Shown one piece after another: positions 44,661 to 53,810 of a DNA stretch of 64,000 bases. Origin of the DNA: Desulforhopalus singaporensis (GTDB lineage: Bacteria > Desulfobacterota > Desulfobulbia > Desulfobulbales > Desulfocapsaceae); assembly GCF_900104445.1 (NCBI RefSeq), contig NZ_FNJI01000012.1, positions 1-64,000 of the forward strand. Reading direction: 5' to 3'. Both the position numbers and the translations under genes were made by a program. The notes below the pieces were generated by a model. That model searched no databases, was not told where the DNA came from, and worked only from the letters and a program-made list of their open reading frames with translations. Positions within the stretch are counted from its first letter, which is position 1; the number at the start of each line of letters is the position of its first letter.

Positions 44661-46061
44661 TTAATTATATCCCTGCAGAGAGTCGAGAAATTCCGGCAGG
44701 AAAAGCGATACCTGCGGTACATAGGTAATGATGATAAGAAACGTAAGCAGTACCAGCAGCCAGGGGACACACGACTTTATCGCCCAGCCGATGGAGTGAC
44801 CGGTCACCCCGGATATAACAAAGAGATTAAGACCTACCGGAGGCGTCAACATGCCTATTTCCATATTAACCACCATGATGATTCCCAGATGGATCGGATC
44901 GATACCAAGTTTTACAGCGATCGGGAACAGGATCGGCGCCATTATCAAAAGGATGGCCGAAGGCTCCATGAAGTTTCCAGCCGCAAGCAGGAGCAGGTTG
45001 ACGACAACAAGAAACATCCACGGGGAAAGCCCCCAGTTGACTATCATTTCCGCTATATGATGCGGAATTCTCTCGGTTGTAAGCACGTGGGCGAACAGCA
45101 TCGCGTTGGCGATAATGAAAAGCAGCATGATGCTTACCTTGGAAGCATCAAGCACGACTTTGTTTATTTCCTTGTCAAAAGCAATTTTGGGGAGGGTGAT
45201 GATACATTCCTTGAGGTTTCGCAGGATCATCACCGAAACACTCTCCCCTTTCTTTCTCCAGGGCACGTTCTTCAGCGGCCCCATATCACGATACCCGTAA
45301 ATGGCCACGAAAAATGCGTATACCGCGGAAACTGCAGCTGCTTCGGTTGGGCTTGCTATACCGCCGTAGATCGATCCCAGCACTATTATGATGAGCATCA
45401 AACCACCGGTGGCACTGATTCCCGCAGATATTACTTCATTAAACCCTGACCAGGGCTGATTGGGGATATTTTTGATCCGGGCGACGACGTAGATCACCAC
45501 CATCAGCATCAACCCCATCATCAAGCCGGGAATAAAACCAGCCATGAACATCCTGGCGGCAGACACCTCTGTCGCTGCGGCGTACACCAGCATGACGATG
45601 GAAGGAGGGATGAGAATGCCCAATGTTCCTGCATTGCCGATAACCCCGGCGGCAAGTTCTTCCGGATAGCCGGCTTTGACCATACCGACAATTACAATAG
45701 AGCCGATTGCGGCAACGGTTGCCGGAGAAGACCCGGATACGGCGGCAAATATCATACATGCCACAACAGAAGCCATGGCCATTCCCCCGCGGATATGGCC
45801 GACAAGACTCAGGGCGAACCTGATGATACGCTTGGCCACGCCACCCGTTGACAGAAACGTCGAGGAAAGTATGAAAAAGGGGATGGCGAGAAGCGTGTAG
45901 TGTTCCGACAATGCTTCGAACAATTTTAACGCAATGGAAGCAAGGGAGTCATTGGAGAACAGCAGGATGGTTCCAATGCTTGACAATCCCAGGGCAAGCG
46001 CAATTGGCATGCCGAGCATCATACAGCCAAAGAGAAGTATAAAAAGTGCGGCAGTGGTCAT
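44661..46061 (-). CDS. dctM: TRAP dicarboxylate transporter, large permease subunit
   Basis: A 466-residue membrane protein with about 12 hydrophobic segments. LLFGCMMLGMPIALALGLSSIG, AVSGSSPATVAAIGSI and IGNAGTLGILIPPSI are DctM signatures; the C-terminal half repeats the fold (GNFMEPSAILLIMAPIL, IGMLTPPVGLNLFV). It is some 40 residues longer than usual, with a hydrophilic loop around residues 255-300 (LKNVPWRKKGESV). It forms the sodium-driven channel with DctQ. Overlaps the dctQ stop by four bases (ATGA). Confidence 0.94.
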   Translation of the reverse strand: MTTAALFILLFGCMMLGMPIALALGLSSIGTILLFSNDSLASIALKLFEALSEHYTLLAIPFFILSSTFLSTGGVAKRIIRFALSLVGHIRGGMAMASVVACMIFAAVSGSSPATVAAIGSIVIVGMVKAGYPEELAAGVIGNAGTLGILIPPSIVMLVYAAATEVSAARMFMAGFIPGLMMGLMLMVVIYVVARIKNIPNQPWSGFNEVISAGISATGGLMLIIIVLGSIYGGIASPTEAAAVSAVYAFFVAIYGYRDMGPLKNVPWRKKGESVSVMILRNLKECIITLPKIAFDKEINKVVLDASKVSIMLLFIIANAMLFAHVLTTERIPHHIAEMIVNWGLSPWMFLVVVNLLLLAAGNFMEPSAILLIMAPILFPIAVKLGIDPIHLGIIMVVNMEIGMLTPPVGLNLFVISGVTGHSIGWAIKSCVPWLLVLLTFLIIITYVPQVSLFLPEFLDSLQGYN

Positions 46062-46603
46062 GAACTCTCCTCCCCTTTTGTGATTTCTTCGGCAAGCTCC
46101 ATGCTCTCTTTTGCTTCATCAGCATGTTTGAACCCGTCGGCTTTGTCGGTTATTATCGACCACAGTATGATGAGAAGACGAACGGTCAGAAAAATAAAAC
46201 CGACCAGCAGCAACCCGTGCGCCAGCCATGTAGGGATCGGCAGATCTTCGAGGGTGATGCCGATCATCTTCATTTTCTTGAGATAAATCCAGCTTCCGTA
46301 GAGGATCAGTGAGCAATAGACGATGGCTAGAATACTGGCAATACCCGTTAAGAGTCTCCTGCCACCCCGTGAGAACAGTTTGACGAACGCATCCATGCCA
46401 ATGTGAGAACCTACCTTTAACCCGTATGATGCACCAAACAGCACGAACCATGCGGACATATGCAGGGTAAGCTCCTGGGACCACATGAAGCCGGTGTTAA
46501 AACCAAAACGCATTACGACATCTACAAAAACAAGAAGAGTGGTCAGAACCAGGAGGATGCAGATGATTGCCTCTTCAGCACGATTCACTATGCGCATAAA
46601 CAT
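46058..46603 (-). CDS. dctQ: TRAP dicarboxylate transporter, small permease subunit
   Basis: A 181-residue protein with four membrane helices, for example AIICILLVLTTLLVFVDVVMRF and LLTGIASILAIVYCSLILYGSWIY. The pattern WSQELTLHMSAWFVLFGASYGLKVGSHIGMDAF is the DctQ core. The ATG at 46603 (MFMRIVNRAEEA) has AAGAGG upstream; a longer start at 46669 begins in sequence unlike the family. The acidic C-terminal tail (KESMELAEEITKGEESS) is cytoplasmic. It pairs with DctM. Confidence 0.9.
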   Translation of the reverse strand: MFMRIVNRAEEAIICILLVLTTLLVFVDVVMRFGFNTGFMWSQELTLHMSAWFVLFGASYGLKVGSHIGMDAFVKLFSRGGRRLLTGIASILAIVYCSLILYGSWIYLKKMKMIGITLEDLPIPTWLAHGLLLVGFIFLTVRLLIILWSIITDKADGFKHADEAKESMELAEEITKGEESS

Positions 46604-46677
46604 ATTTGACCTCTTGCAAACGAAAAAGGACTGTACGGGGTGTCGCACCCGGCAACACCCCGCCGACATCTGATTTT

Positions 46678-47670
46678 TTACATATTGGACTTATAAGCAG
46701 CGTCGATCATGTCCTTGCCGATTTCCTTTTCAAATTCTTCCCAGACCGGTTTCATGACCTCAACCCACTGATTCCTTTCAGCATCAGTTAAGGTTATGAT
46801 TTCAGAGCGGTTGGAGTCAATTATTTTCTGGCGATCATCCATCGATTTCTTGGCGGCAATTGCATTGCCGAATGCGATCGCCTCATCAAGACACTTCTTG
46901 ACCACCGCCCGGTCCGCTTCGGGAACGGACAGCCAGAACTCCTTGGAGGTTACCACCATGTAGTCGAGAAGACCGTGGTTGGATTCGGTGATATATGGCT
47001 GAACTTCAAAAAATTTCTTGGAATAGATATTTGACCAGGTGTTCTCCTGCCCGTCGATCGCCTTGGTTTGCAGCAGTGTAAACACCTCAGAGAACGGCTT
47101 TTTGAGAGGGGTGGCGTTTACCGCCTTGAATTGGGCGGCAAGCACGTCGGACGACATGATCCTGAACTTGAGACCGTCGGCATCTGCAGGTACTTTCAGC
47201 GGCTTACTCGACGACAGTTGCTTCAGGCCGTTATGCAGGTATCCGAGACCGACCAACCCTCTTTTCTGCAGTGAATCGAGGAGTTCCTGCCCCTTGGCGC
47301 TTTGCTGAAATTTTTCCACGGCGGCCATGTCCTTAAACAGAAAAGGCAGGTCGAAGATCTGCAGCTTGTTGGTGTACCTGGCAAACTTTGATAATGCCGG
47401 AGCCCCCATCTGGACGTCGCCTAACAGCATCGCTTCAAGTACCTTGTTGTCACCAAAAAGCTGTGAATTGGGAAAAACTTCAACCTCAACCTTGCCAGCC
47501 AGCCGCTCGGCAACCAGTTCCTTGAACTTGTTGGCCATCTGCCCTTTAGGTGTATTTTCTGCGACGACATGGGAAAACTTAATGACAACAGGAGACGCAA
47601 ATGCGGTTCCTGTCACCAAAAACGCAGAAAGTGCAGCTGTTGCAACAAGTGTAGTAATCTTCCTTAACAT
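46678..47670 (-). CDS. dctP: TRAP dicarboxylate transporter, periplasmic binding protein
   Basis: A 330-residue binding protein with a signal peptide (KITTLVATAALSAFLVTG, cleavage after TAFA). The ATG at 47670 has AGGAGGAAG upstream. The carboxylate-binding arginine is in LKFRIMSSDVLAAQF; PFSEVFTLLQTKAIDGQENTWSNIYSKKF matches C4-dicarboxylate-type (malate, succinate, fumarate) DctP. First structural gene of dctPQM behind the sigma-54 promoter. The substrate class is inferred from the sequence and from dctBD next door. Confidence 0.93.
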   Translation of the reverse strand: MLRKITTLVATAALSAFLVTGTAFASPVVIKFSHVVAENTPKGQMANKFKELVAERLAGKVEVEVFPNSQLFGDNKVLEAMLLGDVQMGAPALSKFARYTNKLQIFDLPFLFKDMAAVEKFQQSAKGQELLDSLQKRGLVGLGYLHNGLKQLSSSKPLKVPADADGLKFRIMSSDVLAAQFKAVNATPLKKPFSEVFTLLQTKAIDGQENTWSNIYSKKFFEVQPYITESNHGLLDYMVVTSKEFWLSVPEADRAVVKKCLDEAIAFGNAIAAKKSMDDRQKIIDSNRSEIITLTDAERNQWVEVMKPVWEEFEKEIGKDMIDAAYKSNM

Positions 47671-47779
47671 TGTGTCTTCCTCCTTTGTGATTGATAATTG
47701 CCGAAACTGCATCGATTTCTTCGGTGCGGCGGCTCACGTTGCCTGAAAAACCGGGATTTCCCGGGATCGATATCAACCT

Positions 47780-47796
47780 AGCAAAAAACGGGCCAA
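47780..47796 (-). promoter_or_regulatory. Sigma-54 (-24/-12) promoter of dctPQM
   Basis: The minus strand reads TTGGCCCGTTTTTTGCT against the consensus TTGGCACGNNNNTTGCW: only one base differs, and GG and GC are 10 bases apart as required. The expected start of transcription is about 47769, giving a leader of around 100 bases to dctP. Confidence 0.85.
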
Positions 47797-47864
47797 CACC
47801 AATTGGTTACTGTAAAATTCTGATATACTACAGTTTTTCAAAATATCATCCGAAAAGGTGCAAC

Positions 47865-47885
47865 AAAAGTGGCGGAAATCCACCC
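47865..47885 (-). promoter_or_regulatory. Upstream activator site 1, probably for DctD
   Basis: AAAAGTGGCGGAAATCCACC with dyad GGCGG-AAAT-CCACC. It matches the second site at 47968 in 18 of 21 bases and lies about 70-90 bases upstream of the sigma-54 promoter. Confidence 0.72.
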
Positions 47886-47967
47886 GCTGGGGCATTAAAA
47901 AATGATTTTCAAAGATTTACTTACTATTTCAATGAAATACACGGATATTTACTGCAGGACAGCCAGG

Positions 47968-47988
47968 AAAAGTGGTGGGAATCCACCC
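47968..47988 (-). promoter_or_regulatory. Upstream activator site 2, probably for DctD
   Basis: AAAAGTGGTGGGAATCCACC with perfect dyad GGTGG-GAAT-CCACC. It is exactly 103 bases from site 1, close to ten helical turns, so both would face the same side of the DNA. It ends 34 bases before the 3' end of dctD. Confidence 0.72.
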
Positions 47989-48022
47989 ATTTTAAACAAA
48001 TGACTGAACAAAACATTCAATA

Positions 48023-49375
48023 TTATTTGTAGTCGCTTTTTTTGAGATTGTATTTTTTCATTTTGTCATAGAGGGTTTTTCGCGGCAGATCGAGAACCGC
48101 CATGACCTCTTTAAGACTGCCGCTGGTTGCAGCCAGGGCATGTTCAATCAGACTCGCTTCAAACTGTTCCACCTGCTGGGACAGCGAGCGGCGCTGCTGG
48201 CTTTCCGTTCCGGACAGCATCTTCTCAAGGGACCAGTCGAACTGTTTGCCGAGCAGGACATACCTCTCGGTGAAATTACGCAGTTCCCGGACATTTCCGG
48301 GCCAGGAGTAAGAGAGCAGCGAATTGATCTGGTCGCTTGTGGGGGTCGGAACCTCAAGCTGGTAGCGGTGACCGGCGACCAGCAGAAAGTGATGAAACAG
48401 CAGCGGAATATCTTCCCTGCGCTCCCTGAGCGGTGGAATCTGCAGACATACCACGTTCAGTCGGTAATAGAGATCTTCACGAAAAGTCCCTTTTTTTGCT
48501 GCGTCGAGCAGATCAATCTTGGAAGCCGCGACAACCCTGAGGTCGACAGGAATCAGTTTATTCGACCCGAGTCTTTCAATGGCGCGTTCCTGGAGCACAC
48601 GGAGCAGATTGATCTGCACCCTCATCGGCATTGATTCAATTTCATCAAGCAGCAGAGTCCCGCCGTTGGCATGCTCGAATTTTCCTACCCTGTCCTCCCT
48701 GGCGTCGGTGAAGGCACCGGCCTGATGGCCGAACAGTTCGCTTTCCATGATCGACTCCGCCACCGCCCCGCAATTAATAGCAACGAAATTCTTTACCCTT
48801 CTCGAACTGTTCTCATGAAGGGCTCTTGCGACAAGCTCTTTTCCTGTGCCGGTCTCGCCAAGAACCAGTACGTCCGCCCCGGTGTCTGCAATCTGGGCGA
48901 TCATCGAACGCAGCTTTTCCATTACTGCGGTCTTGCCGATAATCCTCGGTCCAGGCGCGCTGTGCAGTTCCAGTTCCCGACGAAGATTCCTGTTTTCAAG
49001 GGTAAGGTTTCTCTTTTCAAGCCCCCGCCGGACCGTTTTTATCAATCTCTCAGCGGAATAGGGTTTTTCAATAAAATCATATGCCCCGTCACGCATGGCC
49101 TTGACCGCCGTCGAAACATCTCCATGCCCGGTTATAAGAATAACCGGGAGATCCTGGTCAATTTTCTTTAATTCCAGCAGGAACTGCATGCCATCCATAT
49201 TGGGAAGCCTGATATCACAGACGACGATCCCGGGCCAGTCGCGATCGAGCAGTTTGATGCCTTTTTCCGCCGAGTCTTCACAGACAACTTCAAGATCGGC
49301 AAGCTCAAGAGTCTGCCGGTTGGCCTGTCTTATATGTTTTTCATCATCGATAAAAAGAACCTTTCCCCTGCTCAT
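48023..49375 (-). CDS. dctD: Sigma-54-dependent response regulator of dicarboxylate transport
   Basis: A 450-residue NtrC-family activator. Receiver domain with phospho-acceptor Asp in VVCDIRLPNMDG; AAA+ domain with Walker A GETGTGKE, the sigma-54 contact loop as GAFTDA rather than GAFTGA, Walker B GGTLLLDEIESM, and the arginine region FREDLYYRLNVV; C-terminal Fis-type HTH (LKEVMAVLDLPRKTLYDKMKKY). It is expected to bind the two dyads just past its own gene and open the dctPQM promoter. It follows dctB by 8 bases. Confidence 0.94.
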   Translation of the reverse strand: MSRGKVLFIDDEKHIRQANRQTLELADLEVVCEDSAEKGIKLLDRDWPGIVVCDIRLPNMDGMQFLLELKKIDQDLPVILITGHGDVSTAVKAMRDGAYDFIEKPYSAERLIKTVRRGLEKRNLTLENRNLRRELELHSAPGPRIIGKTAVMEKLRSMIAQIADTGADVLVLGETGTGKELVARALHENSSRRVKNFVAINCGAVAESIMESELFGHQAGAFTDAREDRVGKFEHANGGTLLLDEIESMPMRVQINLLRVLQERAIERLGSNKLIPVDLRVVAASKIDLLDAAKKGTFREDLYYRLNVVCLQIPPLRERREDIPLLFHHFLLVAGHRYQLEVPTPTSDQINSLLSYSWPGNVRELRNFTERYVLLGKQFDWSLEKMLSGTESQQRRSLSQQVEQFEASLIEHALAATSGSLKEVMAVLDLPRKTLYDKMKKYNLKKSDYK

Positions 49376-49383
49376 TGCCCCTC

Positions 49384-51246
49384 CTACACAACCTGTTCAA
49401 GAGAGAATTCAAACCTGGCTCCGTCCGGCTGTTCGATATACTCAAGGGTTCCGCCGAAACTCTTGACTATTCTGCTGCTGATCGTCAGTCCCAACCCCAA
49501 TCCCTGTCCCGATTTCTTGGTGGTGAAAAACGGTTCGAATATGTTTTTAAGTTCCTTTGGCAAAACCCCGGGACCGTTGTCCTGAACAGAAATACGGACC
49601 CTGTCGTCAGTTACGCGGCAATCAATGGTTATACGTTTTTGTTCCTGTTCCTCCAGGGCCTGAATCGCATTGGTCACAAGGTTGACCAGCACCTGCTGCA
49701 ACAGCACATGATTCCCCTTGACCTTTACATTTTGCGGCACAATGGAGATAGTCATATCCACTTTCGCCTTCTTGATTGCCGGATTGAGAATTTCCAGCGC
49801 GCCGTCGACAACACTCTGGAGGGTAACGACGACAATCCGGTCACCGGACTTTCTGGAGAAAAGCTTTAACTGCACCCCGATCTGGGCCATACGTTCGGTA
49901 AGTTCAGCTATCTGATCAAGGTTATAGCAGACCTCCTCCAATCGGTCTTTTTCAAGAAATTTCTTGGCGTTGTCGGCGTAGCTGCGGATGGCAGCCAGCG
50001 GCTGGTTCAATTCGTGGTTTATGCCTGCTGACATCTGTCCGAGCACCGCAAGCTTGGCGGCGTGAACGAGCTCTCTTCTTGTTCTCTTGAGTTTTATTTC
50101 CGCCTTTTTCCGGTCAAGAATCTCTTTTTTCAGGAGGATATTTGCCTCTGTAAGTTTTTTGGTCCGGTCGTGCACTCGGGTTTCCAGCTGTTCATTTGCG
50201 TCCCTGAGCGCCTCTCTGGCTTTCTGCTCAATCCGATTGAGCTCCTCCAGTCGGTATTGCCGCTGATAGAGCAACATGGCAATGATATAGAGAACCATAA
50301 ATCCTGATCCGGCAATAACGCTGACCGCCAGGACCTTTCTTTTGAGCCCCTTGGTTTCGGTCAGGATATGCACATGCCATCCCGCCTGGGGCATATACTG
50401 ACTCTGTTTAATAAAACGCCGCGCCCCGCCGCCGGACTCTTTGGCAATCTCCAGCACCTGGTAATCAGGGGAAACTGTTAAAATCTTGTCGCTTAAAGGG
50501 GCAAATTGTTCGTGGGGGTATCTCTTTGTTTCCCTGATCCGTTCAAGCACCTGGTCGGCAAGCGGGTGCAGCGTCTTGTACCGCCAGCTGGTATTGGTGG
50601 TGATAAAAATGACCCCGTCAGGATCGGTGACCAGATAACTCTCCTCTTCCTGGGCCCATTTCCGTTCTACCAGGTCGACCCCTATTTTTATAACCACCGC
50701 CCCGGCAATTTCTTTGTTTTTATAGACCGGGTAGGCAAAATAGTAGCCTCTTTTGGCTGAAGTCGTCCCCAGCGCAAAATAACGCCCTAGATGCCCCTTC
50801 ATGGCCTCTTTGAAGTAGGGCCGGTAACTGAAATTCCGGCCGATAAAAGGACGGGGCTCGTTCCAGTTGCTTGCCGCGATGGTCAGCCCGTCCTTGTTCA
50901 GCAGGTAGGTGTCCAGGGTATCGCTCACCTTGTTGATCGTCTCAAGGTACTTGTTGAGCGTTGCGATGCGTGTTTTTTCGTGGGGGTTGAGCAGGGCGTG
51001 GAGAAGCTTGTCATCGATTGCAAGCAGTTCAGGCAGACTTTCATACTTCTCCAGTGTCCCCTTAAGATAATTCACATAGAGGTCAAGACGAACGTTTCCC
51101 CGCTCGAGAATATCGTCTACCCCCTTCCAGTAGGTCCACTTGGCGATGACGGTAAGTCCGCCTGAAAGTAAAACCGCAAACACCAGAACACTGATGAAAT
51201 AAATTTTGATTCGCGGCCTTGACCTGCTCATAATCCCTGTCTGCAT
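49384..51246 (-). CDS. dctB: Sensor histidine kinase of dicarboxylate transport
   Basis: A 620-residue membrane kinase. A membrane helix near the N-terminus (IKIYFISVLVFAVLLSGGLTVIA) and a second near residue 310 frame a periplasmic double-PAS sensor with GRNFSYRPYFKEAMKG and YFALGTTSAKRGYYF, as in DctB. Then a coiled coil, the phospho-acceptor histidine in GINHELNQPLAAIRSYA, and the ATPase boxes (VLVNLVTNAIQAL, VQDNGPGV, GLGLGLTIS). It senses external dicarboxylates and phosphorylates DctD. A second in-frame ATG exists at 51231. Confidence 0.94.
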   Translation of the reverse strand: MQTGIMSRSRPRIKIYFISVLVFAVLLSGGLTVIAKWTYWKGVDDILERGNVRLDLYVNYLKGTLEKYESLPELLAIDDKLLHALLNPHEKTRIATLNKYLETINKVSDTLDTYLLNKDGLTIAASNWNEPRPFIGRNFSYRPYFKEAMKGHLGRYFALGTTSAKRGYYFAYPVYKNKEIAGAVVIKIGVDLVERKWAQEEESYLVTDPDGVIFITTNTSWRYKTLHPLADQVLERIRETKRYPHEQFAPLSDKILTVSPDYQVLEIAKESGGGARRFIKQSQYMPQAGWHVHILTETKGLKRKVLAVSVIAGSGFMVLYIIAMLLYQRQYRLEELNRIEQKAREALRDANEQLETRVHDRTKKLTEANILLKKEILDRKKAEIKLKRTRRELVHAAKLAVLGQMSAGINHELNQPLAAIRSYADNAKKFLEKDRLEEVCYNLDQIAELTERMAQIGVQLKLFSRKSGDRIVVVTLQSVVDGALEILNPAIKKAKVDMTISIVPQNVKVKGNHVLLQQVLVNLVTNAIQALEEQEQKRITIDCRVTDDRVRISVQDNGPGVLPKELKNIFEPFFTTKKSGQGLGLGLTISSRIVKSFGGTLEYIEQPDGARFEFSLEQVV

Positions 51247-51269
51247 TACCTGCTGTTAAAGACCGGTAA

Positions 51270-52865
51270 TCACCTCACCTCAATTCCGGCACCGGCAACC
51301 AGATCCTTGACATCTTCAATCTGCACTTCATGGCGGTGAAAGATTCCCGCGGCAAGGGCTGCATCCGCAGGGGTTTTTTCAAAAACCTCGACGAAATGAT
51401 CCGCTTTTCCGGCACCACTTGAAGCAATTACCGGGATTGCAACCGCATCCTTTACCATGCGCACCAGTTCGATATCAAACCCGCTGTTGGTTCCGTCCCT
51501 GTCAATACAGTTAAGCAGAATTTCCCCGGCCCCAAGCTCTTCGCACGCTTGAACCAGCTGGACAACATCGACGTCGCGGCCCTCACGCCCCCCCTTGACG
51601 GTACACTGGTACCAGCAATACTGTTGACCCTCCGGTCCTGGAAAACTGGTTTTAATTGTATGGTGAGAAGTCAGCTCCGGCGAAGAAACGTAGACGCGTC
51701 GCGGATCCACCGAGATAACAACAGCCTGGGCGCCGTAAACCGAGGAGATCTGTTCTATGGAGCTGGCACCGGTTTTGGTTTTCGTCGCCAGAAACCGTTC
51801 AACCGTATCGACCGCGTCGCTGCCGATCGAGACTTTATCGGCGCCCGCCCTGAAATAGGCCGAGGCTACATCCAGCGAGGTGTAGCTCGCTCCTTCCGAA
51901 TCGGTAAATTCCCGAATGCCGCCGCCGATGGTAAGAGGCACGAAGACGTTTTCAGAGGTGCGCTCAAGCACTTCAAGCATCGGTTGATCCTTCATGGGAA
52001 AATCCCTGAAGCCCGTGATATTTAAAAATGTTATCTCATCAGCACCTTCTTCGTAGTAGCGTTTGGCAAGCTCCACCGGCTTGCCGAGATTTCGCACCTC
52101 TCCCTTGTCCCTGACGTCATACTGGTCACCTTTGGTAACGACCAGGTCTCCACTGTCGTTGCTGCGAACGTCAAGACAGGCAATTATCCTTTTGGCTATT
52201 TTCGTCCTTTTGTCAGAGAATTGTCCGTTTTTTGTATTTATATCTATTTGTTGCTCGGTACCTGCGAGATAATTTTCAAGAATTTTGAGACCTGCCTTAC
52301 CGCTTTTTTCCGGATGGAACTGGAAGGCGGTGACGTTTCCTTTGGCCACGGCCGAAACAAACTCGATTCCGTAATCGGTTTTGGCAAGGCACCACTGCGC
52401 GTTTCTGCTCTCGTCAGCCGCATAGTAGGAGTGGACAAAATAGAGTTTTTCATCGTTATAGTCGTTAAACAAAGCGGATGGCTGCTGCAGCTTAATACCG
52501 TTCCACCCTATCTGCGGAACTGCGTGGACACCTGCGGGAAAACGCTTTACCTGGCCCTTGAGAATCCCCAGGCCATGGACACCGGGAGACTCTTCGCTGC
52601 CTTCATAAAGGGACTGCAGCGCCACGCATATTCCGAGAAACGGTTTGTTTTCAAGAATTCGCTGTTGAAGCGGTGCAATATAGCCTTTTTGGCTCAACCT
52701 GTTCATCACCAGGCCAAAACTTCCGACTCCGGGAAATATCAGTCGTTGTGCATTTATTATATCTTCGGGCCCGGTCACATCGGATACCGAATAGCCGAGT
52801 TTTCGTATCGCATTGCGCACGCTGCGAACATTGCCCGCTCCGTAATCCAGTAAAGTAACGTTCAT
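51270..52865 (-). CDS. Imidazole glycerol phosphate synthase, HisH-HisF fusion of HIS7 type
   Basis: A 531-residue fusion for histidine and purine-intermediate (AICAR) production. Residues 1-200 are the glutaminase HisH: nucleophile C80 in GICVALQ, and H184/E186 in FQFHPEKSG. From about residue 217 the HisF cyclase follows with catalytic Asp in IACLDVRS (D232) and VISVDPRR. The cyclase carries the insertions GDLVVTKGDQYDVRDKG and QYCWYQCTVKGGREGRD found in yeast HIS7 and plant enzymes and absent from normal bacterial HisF (from memory). The gene is isolated from other his genes here. ATG at 52865 preferred over TTG at 52871. Confidence 0.93.
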   Translation of the reverse strand: MNVTLLDYGAGNVRSVRNAIRKLGYSVSDVTGPEDIINAQRLIFPGVGSFGLVMNRLSQKGYIAPLQQRILENKPFLGICVALQSLYEGSEESPGVHGLGILKGQVKRFPAGVHAVPQIGWNGIKLQQPSALFNDYNDEKLYFVHSYYAADESRNAQWCLAKTDYGIEFVSAVAKGNVTAFQFHPEKSGKAGLKILENYLAGTEQQIDINTKNGQFSDKRTKIAKRIIACLDVRSNDSGDLVVTKGDQYDVRDKGEVRNLGKPVELAKRYYEEGADEITFLNITGFRDFPMKDQPMLEVLERTSENVFVPLTIGGGIREFTDSEGASYTSLDVASAYFRAGADKVSIGSDAVDTVERFLATKTKTGASSIEQISSVYGAQAVVISVDPRRVYVSSPELTSHHTIKTSFPGPEGQQYCWYQCTVKGGREGRDVDVVQLVQACEELGAGEILLNCIDRDGTNSGFDIELVRMVKDAVAIPVIASSGAGKADHFVEVFEKTPADAALAAGIFHRHEVQIEDVKDLVAGAGIEVR

Positions 52866-52944
52866 CACCAACCACCAGTAATATTAAATAAACAGTACCC
52901 TGCTGCAAGGCTCACCGGCCCTGCAGCATAGTCGCAGTATCTTC

Positions 52945-53544
52945 TCACCGACCGTCTCTTTCGTCGATGACAGTGTAATACTTGTCACCGGCACATCCCC
53001 TGCAGAGGACGGCCCCTTCTCTCTCAACTTCTCTTCTGTCCTGTATCCAGTCGCCGCATTTTGCACAAACAACCCTTGACAAAGGTCTTCCGGGAAGATT
53101 CTCCTCGGGCACATTCACCCTTACGTTCTCGACTTTAAACAACTCCTCTTCCGGCATGATCTTATACGCTTCAAGTTGTCGGGCATATTTGTCAGTAATT
53201 GATCCGCAATATTTTTTTGAGAGCGTCCTTGACTCTTCAAGAGCGGTAACCCTGACCGCTTGCTGGGTTTCAAGGTTAACAAAAGTCGCCGCCATAACGC
53301 CATGGTCGACATGTTTCATCGATCTTTTGCCAAGAGTGCAGCCGGTAACGGACTGGATGGCATCCGTTGCACACCGATCGATCTCCACAATAGTGTACAG
53401 CTTTTTCCGATCTTTGCCCTTGGGATCATTCAACCCCAGCAACCGCAACGCCAGCATGCTCATTCTTACTCCAATTACCTGTCCGGCACAAATATGTCCG
53501 TGGACCCGTGTCGACTCTTCCAGCAAGGCTTCAAAGGTTTCCAT
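52945..53544 (-). CDS. FmdE-family protein with C-terminal zinc ribbon
   Basis: A 199-residue protein of the FmdE family, named after a formylmethanofuran dehydrogenase-associated subunit. The N-terminal domain has the metal-site pattern RVHGHICAGQVIG and CATDAIQSVTGCTLGKRSM. A C-terminal ribbon has CAKC and CRGC. No other formylmethanofuran genes are nearby, so its role is not indicated by context; members in sulfate reducers are often linked to molybdenum or formate enzymes (family knowledge, uncertain). moaA, for molybdopterin, is 4 kb away. Confidence 0.85.
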   Translation of the reverse strand: METFEALLEESTRVHGHICAGQVIGVRMSMLALRLLGLNDPKGKDRKKLYTIVEIDRCATDAIQSVTGCTLGKRSMKHVDHGVMAATFVNLETQQAVRVTALEESRTLSKKYCGSITDKYARQLEAYKIMPEEELFKVENVRVNVPEENLPGRPLSRVVCAKCGDWIQDRREVEREGAVLCRGCAGDKYYTVIDERDGR

Positions 53545-53639
53545 CTTCGTTCTCTCTGGTTATTCCTGTGCAGATTATATGCTCTTTATCCCCATAGAAT
53601 ACTTCTCTGCAATATCGTGTCAACAAGTGTTTAAAACTG

Positions 53640-53672
53640 AAAAGGCCGTTCCTTTCAAGGAACGGCCTTTTA
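53640..53672 (-). terminator. Terminator of the HU gene
   Basis: AAAAGGCCGTTCCTT and its complement form a 15-base stem with a two- to three-base loop. The minus strand continues TTTTCAGTTTT. It lies between hup and the FmdE gene and can act in both directions. Confidence 0.8.
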
Positions 53673-53810
53673 AAGACTCAATCTATCAATGTGCCGGGCA
53701 ATTCGCCATATCAGTGCCATCTCTCCGGTTTGCCGGGCCTTGTCCGATCTCCTGCTCGCAGTTCTGTTAATCGGCCAACAACTGCTTCATTGCTTCGGGA
53801 TCAGCAGGGA

